In this document: one piece after another, positions 61,060 through 64,000 of the stretch
Numbering within the stretch: the first letter of the stretch is position 1
How the letters are laid out: each line of letters opens with the position of its first letter
NCBI GenBank assembly: GCA_963540815.1
Contig: CAUTQY010000001.1
Coordinates: 1-64,000, forward strand
DNA: 64,000 nucleotides
Direction of reading: 5' to 3'
DNA from: Scybalousia_A sp963540815
Lineage (GTDB): Bacteria; Bacteroidota; Bacteroidia; Bacteroidales; P3
Notes under the pieces: model-generated
Databases searched by the model: none
What the model was told of the DNA's origin: nothing
Seen by the model: the letters and a program-made list of their open reading frames with translations, nothing else
Program-made: the position numbers and the translations under genes

Positions 61060-61605
61060 CGAGACTTTTTAAGGCGGGGCAATCTCAACCAATACGTCCT
61101 TGCGAGACTTCGCTTTAAGTCATGGCAATCTATGAAAAACACGTTATTGCGTGCCCATACAAGTTGTCCTTGAGAGCGAAAGCGAAGCAAGGAATCCATT
61201 CCGCTTTATATTCTTGCAATACCTTATAAAATTTTTGCCTTTCTTTGTTTGGATTCTGCCAAACGGCGATTCGTTATCAAAAAAACATAGTTTTTTGAGT
61301 CAAAAAACTATGTTTTTTTGCCGGAAAAACTACGTTTTTTCACCATTGAATCAAAGAGTGGCAGAAACAAAAAGCCGAAGGGCAAAATTCTTTTTGCCCT
61401 TCGGTAGAGTCAACCAAGCCGTCATCGCAAGCAAAAAGCGAAGAAATCCATACCGCGCTTTATATTATTATGGATTGCCACGCCCTATCGGGCTCGCAAG
61501 GACGTATCTATTTCCGGATTGCTTCGCTTTTCGCTCACAAGGACAGACACGGACGATATAATAAGGTATAGCAAGAATAAAAAGCGGAATGGGGTATTTC
61601 ACTGC
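61060..61605. repeat. Dispersed intergenic repeat, copy 4, in a 1.2-kb gap
   Basis: The gap 60838-61973 has no convincing gene. The first 220 nt are A+T rich with no pattern that I recognise. From about 61075 it carries many words of the dispersed repeat: CGTCCTTGCGAGACTTCGC, TCCTTGAGAGCGAAAGCGAA, GTCATCGCAAGCAAAAAGCG, GATTGCTTCGCTTTTCGCTC with ACAAGGACGG, and ATAAGGTATAGCAAGAATAA with AAAGCGGAATGG near 61561-61592. Composite element B is embedded at 61197-61395, and the 48-bp tandem array follows directly. Confidence 0.75.
61197..61395 (-). repeat. Composite palindromic element, copy B (inverted relative to copy A)
   Basis: The reverse complement matches 34873-35062. About 99 nt around the core look identical, with scattered differences outside. 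The same perfect 41-nt palindrome lies at 61279-61319, here with a central G. Downstream the copy contains CTTCGGC/GCCGAAG-type additions (AAAAGCCGAAGGGCAAAATTC and a nearby GCCCTTCGG) not found in copy A. Confidence 0.8.
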
Positions 61606-61950
61606 GTTTGAAAGGACGGACGGAGAAGACTTGTAATAACGAAAAAAAAGAGAGTTTGAAAGAACGGACGGAGAAGACTTGTAATAACGAAAAAAAAGAG
61701 AGTTTGAAAGGACGGACGAAGAAGACTTGTAATAACGGAAAAAAAGAGAGTTTGAAAGGACGGACGGAGAAGACTTGTAATAACAAAAAAAAGGAGAGTT
61801 TGAAAGGACGGACGGAGAAGACTTGTAATAACAAAAAAAAGGAGAGTTTGAAAGGACGGACGGAGAAGACTTGTAATAACGAAAAAAAAGGAGAGTTTGA
61901 AAGCACGGACGGAGAAGACTTGTAATAACAAAAAAAAGAAGAGTTTGCAA
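61606..61950 (+). repeat. Tandem repeat array, seven units of 48 bp
   Basis: Units begin at 61606, 61654, 61702, 61750, 61798, 61846 and 61895, with a partial eighth at 61943. Spacing is 48 bp except one of 49. The unit runs GTTTGAAAGGACGGACGGAG, AAGACTTGTAATAACG, then an A-rich GAAAAAAAAGAGA. Units differ by one to three bases. The first half resembles the GCAAGGACGG word of the dispersed repeat, so the array probably arose by amplification of one such copy. Because 48 is divisible by three, all frames give 16-residue repeat peptides. None shows signs of being a real gene. Confidence 0.93.
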
Positions 61951-61973
61951 GGACAATAGAAATGGCAACTTTC

Positions 61974-64000
61974 TTATAATAAAAACTCGTATTTGTAGGT
62001 CTTTGAGGCTATTTTGTCGGCAAGGGCTTTTTGTCTGTCTCGCAAAGCAGAGACAAGTTCGTTATACCTCTCGTCCGTACTTCTGTTGTTCATCTTGCCC
62101 TTAGGGTTGCGCCCCTGAAAATACTCCCTTATATCATAATAGGAAGCATTGGGGTTGACATTCTCTCTTTGGTGATAGTAGCGCCAAATTTCCCTACCGG
62201 CGTCCAACACTCGCAAAGCCTCAGTCGAAAAAATCAAAGGTTCGTTTCTCTTTTGTTCGTTTTCCCTGTTGTTAAACAAGTATTCGTTTTTTCCCGCTTG
62301 TATCTTTCCCGCAATAAAATCTATCATAAAATGAGAATCATACAAACCTTTTGCTCCAACCTCCTCCTCCCTAAAAGGTATCCAATGATTTATTCCCTCA
62401 GAACTTTTTATATTATTTGCATCATGTAAAATTGTATAAGCCAAACAATCCGTAAGAAATTCTTTATCCTTCTGCCAACCATCTTTGGGATACAAAAACT
62501 GGTCTCTATCGTTTAACCATGTTGGTTTTATACAATGACGAACGGCAAAAAAAATGCAATTTTCTATCAAATTATTCTTTGTTATGTTATGTGTTCGAGA
62601 ATAATTTATAACTGCATTTGAGGGTTGTATTTTTATAAAAACAATTTTATTATTCTGAAAATCTGACGCTCCTCTTACCATATAAGCGATGCGTTCACCT
62701 TGTTTATCATAATAATTTTGCATCCAATTGAGTATAACTCCATTATTTTGAGGTGCAGATACTGTTTTTTTGCAAAAAAAGTATCCCTCTTTATTATAAA
62801 CGTCTGCAATAATTGTTCTGAACTCTTCTTTTTTGCTGGTATCCCAAATAAAAAAACCTATGGGAAATTGTCCTTTTACGTTATCAAAAGTATCGGCAGG
62901 TATTAGAAAAAGACGCTCCAACTTAGCCCGAAAAACATTGCGGAAATCTTTAAAGTTGCCGGCTTGCAGAATTTTCAACTTTGAAAATTCTGCAAGCCGG
63001 CAACCCGGGATTTCTTGGTAGATACGTATAAAAAACTGCGCAAAAACCTCGTTTACACCACGCCCCAATAAACTTAAATACTTCTTATAAGATACGGTTT
63101 TAGACAGCCCTTCTTTATGTCTGTTATTTCCTATTATGGTGTAACTTGCTGTTGCCTCAGCATAGGGAGGATTGATATAGATAATAAGTTTTTTGCGTTT
63201 TTCTTTATCATTGATAATTTTTAGTAGGTCTTCCGGTAGTTTTCCACAATCAAACTCATCATTAAGAAAATCAAACTGAAAAACATGATCCTTTACCAAA
63301 TTAACACCACTGTTTATCAACTCATGCATAACATTGACGTCGGCCATATCCAAAGTGGAAGCAAAAACATTATATTTGTTGGTTAAGCCATTTAACAAAT
63401 TGCCCGTACCCGCCGCACAATCCCAAATATAATACTCGTCCTGCCAATCCTCACCAAAAGTCTCTGCCAAATAACTTTGTGATAACTCAACCCACTGCTT
63501 CGGCGTGAAAAAAGAACCCTTACGCTCCCTAAAATCCTGTGGCACAAGTAAATCCCTGCGGTCTATAATATATTCCCAATATTCTTTCTTGGGAGGTCGC
63601 TCGTATCTGTGCCAAAAAGCATTATACCCCTTCTGATTATCGTTAAAAGAATATTCCCTAAACAAATCACCCAAATCGTCCTTATCGTATCTCAACCTAT
63701 ATTTGTCATGCTCCAAAACCACCCTCAAACTCTCCAACAAACTTTGGTCACTATCGGAGATAAGGTCGGCAAGATAGAAATCCGCATCCAAAATGTTTCT
63801 CTTCTTGGCACTATCCCAAACAATAGATATGGTAGGTTTTACCACACTAAGCCATTTGTTATAAACAAAAACAAAGTTATTCTTATCCACCCTCTGCTTT
63901 TGATTGGATAGGTTTTCAAAAACAAAGTTTGCTTTAATAAAATCTTTTAACTCCTTCGCATCCTGTGAGTAAAAAAACAAATAACTCTCCTTCTCCAAAG
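61974..64000 (-). CDS. N6-adenine DNA methyltransferase (restriction-modification type), 5' end beyond the window
   Basis: At least 675 codons are open to the right edge. The only start-like codon near the edge is a TTG at 63998, so the true start is off the window. The SAM site is IWDCAAGTGNLL (about residues 191-202 from the edge), preceded by KGSFFTPKQWV, and the catalytic motif IV is YINPPYAEA. A target-recognition or specificity-like region (NFKDFRNVFRAKLERLF, VKGQFPIGFFIWDT) and a C-terminal helical part with RYNELVSALRDRQKALADK follow. Such large proteins belong to type IIG or type I-like systems; a nuclease or partner gene would lie to the right. The C-terminus lies 24 nt from the tandem array. 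The gene holds a perfect inverted repeat at 62955-63004. Confidence 0.85.
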   Translation of the reverse strand, partial: LEKESYLFFYSQDAKELKDFIKANFVFENLSNQKQRVDKNNFVFVYNKWLSVVKPTISIVWDSAKKRNILDADFYLADLISDSDQSLLESLRVVLEHDKYRLRYDKDDLGDLFREYSFNDNQKGYNAFWHRYERPPKKEYWEYIIDRRDLLVPQDFRERKGSFFTPKQWVELSQSYLAETFGEDWQDEYYIWDCAAGTGNLLNGLTNKYNVFASTLDMADVNVMHELINSGVNLVKDHVFQFDFLNDEFDCGKLPEDLLKIINDKEKRKKLIIYINPPYAEATASYTIIGNNRHKEGLSKTVSYKKYLSLLGRGVNEVFAQFFIRIYQEIPGCRLAEFSKLKILQAGNFKDFRNVFRAKLERLFLIPADTFDNVKGQFPIGFFIWDTSKKEEFRTIIADVYNKEGYFFCKKTVSAPQNNGVILNWMQNYYDKQGERIAYMVRGASDFQNNKIVFIKIQPSNAVINYSRTHNITKNNLIENCIFFAVRHCIKPTWLNDRDQFLYPKDGWQKDKEFLTDCLAYTILHDANNIKSSEGINHWIPFREEEVGAKGLYDSHFMIDFIAGKIQAGKNEYLFNNRENEQKRNEPLIFSTEALRVLDAGREIWRYYHQRENVNPNASYYDIREYFQGRNPKGKMNNRSTDERYNELVSALRDRQKALADKIASKTYKYEFLL
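62955..63004. repeat. Perfect 22-bp inverted repeat within the methyltransferase gene
   Basis: Arms 62955-62976 and 62983-63004 are exact reverse complements (outer end GTTGCCGGCTTGCAG) around the 6-nt loop AACTTT. Beyond a short interruption, GAAATC and GATTTC on the coding strand add six more pairs. The stretch encodes CRLAEFSKLKILQAGN in the methyltransferase and does not break the frame. Confidence 0.9.

Noticed and set aside
61606..61950. CRISPR array
   Set aside because: The 48-bp units are contiguous with no unique spacers between them, and no cas genes are in the window.
61599..61968. Several overlapping repeat-protein frames on both strands of the 48-bp array
   Set aside because: They exist because the unit length is divisible by three and lacks stops in some frames. 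No promoter, signal or family likeness is present, and both strands are equally open.

Overview
The window looks like a chromosomal segment of a low-GC Bacteroidales (Bacteroidota) bacterium. The signs are: -7 promoter boxes of the Bacteroidetes form TAnnTTTG before many genes, a type IX secretion (T9SS) C-terminal sorting domain, a BspA-like leucine-rich repeat protein, a UpxY-type NusG paralog, Bat (aerotolerance) proteins, FucP-type sugar uptake, and the order tRNA-tuf-tRNA-Trp-secE-nusG-rplKAJL-rpoBC-DUF3467. No rRNA, CRISPR array, prophage or transposase was seen.

Layout. 1-8.25 kb, minus strand: an edge-truncated BspA-like protein, a peptidase-U32 protein with a UpxY-like antiterminator, an acyltransferase with acetate kinase, and a phosphohexomutase behind two Sel1-repeat proteins. 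8.3-12.3 kb, plus: sugar MFS transporter, clpX, a DUF4294 protein and an NlpC/P60 hydrolase. 12.4-16.4 kb, minus: aminotransferase, M20 dipeptidase, SPOR-like protein, tandem universal stress protein. 16.5-24.4 kb, plus: helix-hairpin-helix/outer-membrane protein, glycosyltransferase, gmhA, metal permease with HMA tail, pgk, FprA-type flavodiiron protein. 24.5-25.4 kb, minus: an unrecognised lipoprotein and small membrane protein pair. 26-34.5 kb, plus: BatC, a BatD-BatE fusion, an RseC-like protein, a large T9SS cargo protein and inositol-3-phosphate synthase. 35.4-39.2 kb, minus: glutamine synthetase, then ybeY-purN-prfB, where prfB carries its programmed +1 frameshift. 39.4-46.1 kb, plus: small lipoprotein, hutI, ispE, pepD and a 956-residue zinc-protease-like protein with a probable outer-membrane barrel. 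46.1-60.8 kb, minus: a secreted protein, DUF3467, and the core transcription/translation block with five tRNAs. 60.8-64 kb: a repeat-rich intergenic region, a 48-bp tandem array and the 3' part of a DNA methyltransferase gene.

The content is mostly housekeeping. The least ordinary parts are the repeat-rich gaps. Four intergenic regions carry mosaic copies of a GTCATTGCGAGCG...AAGCAATCC-type dispersed repeat. Two of them share a further element, in opposite orientations, built on a perfect 41-nt palindrome. A 48-bp tandem array lies beside the methyltransferase gene, which itself contains a perfect 22-bp inverted repeat. Other points of interest are the BatD-BatE fusion, a terminator-like hairpin at the start of the protease-barrel gene, and an orphan UpxY-like antiterminator. 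I found no convincing new multi-gene defence or mobile system. The strongest unexplained items are the repeat family and the protease-barrel protein.

All calls come from reading motifs, gene order and hand alignment; no database search was run.
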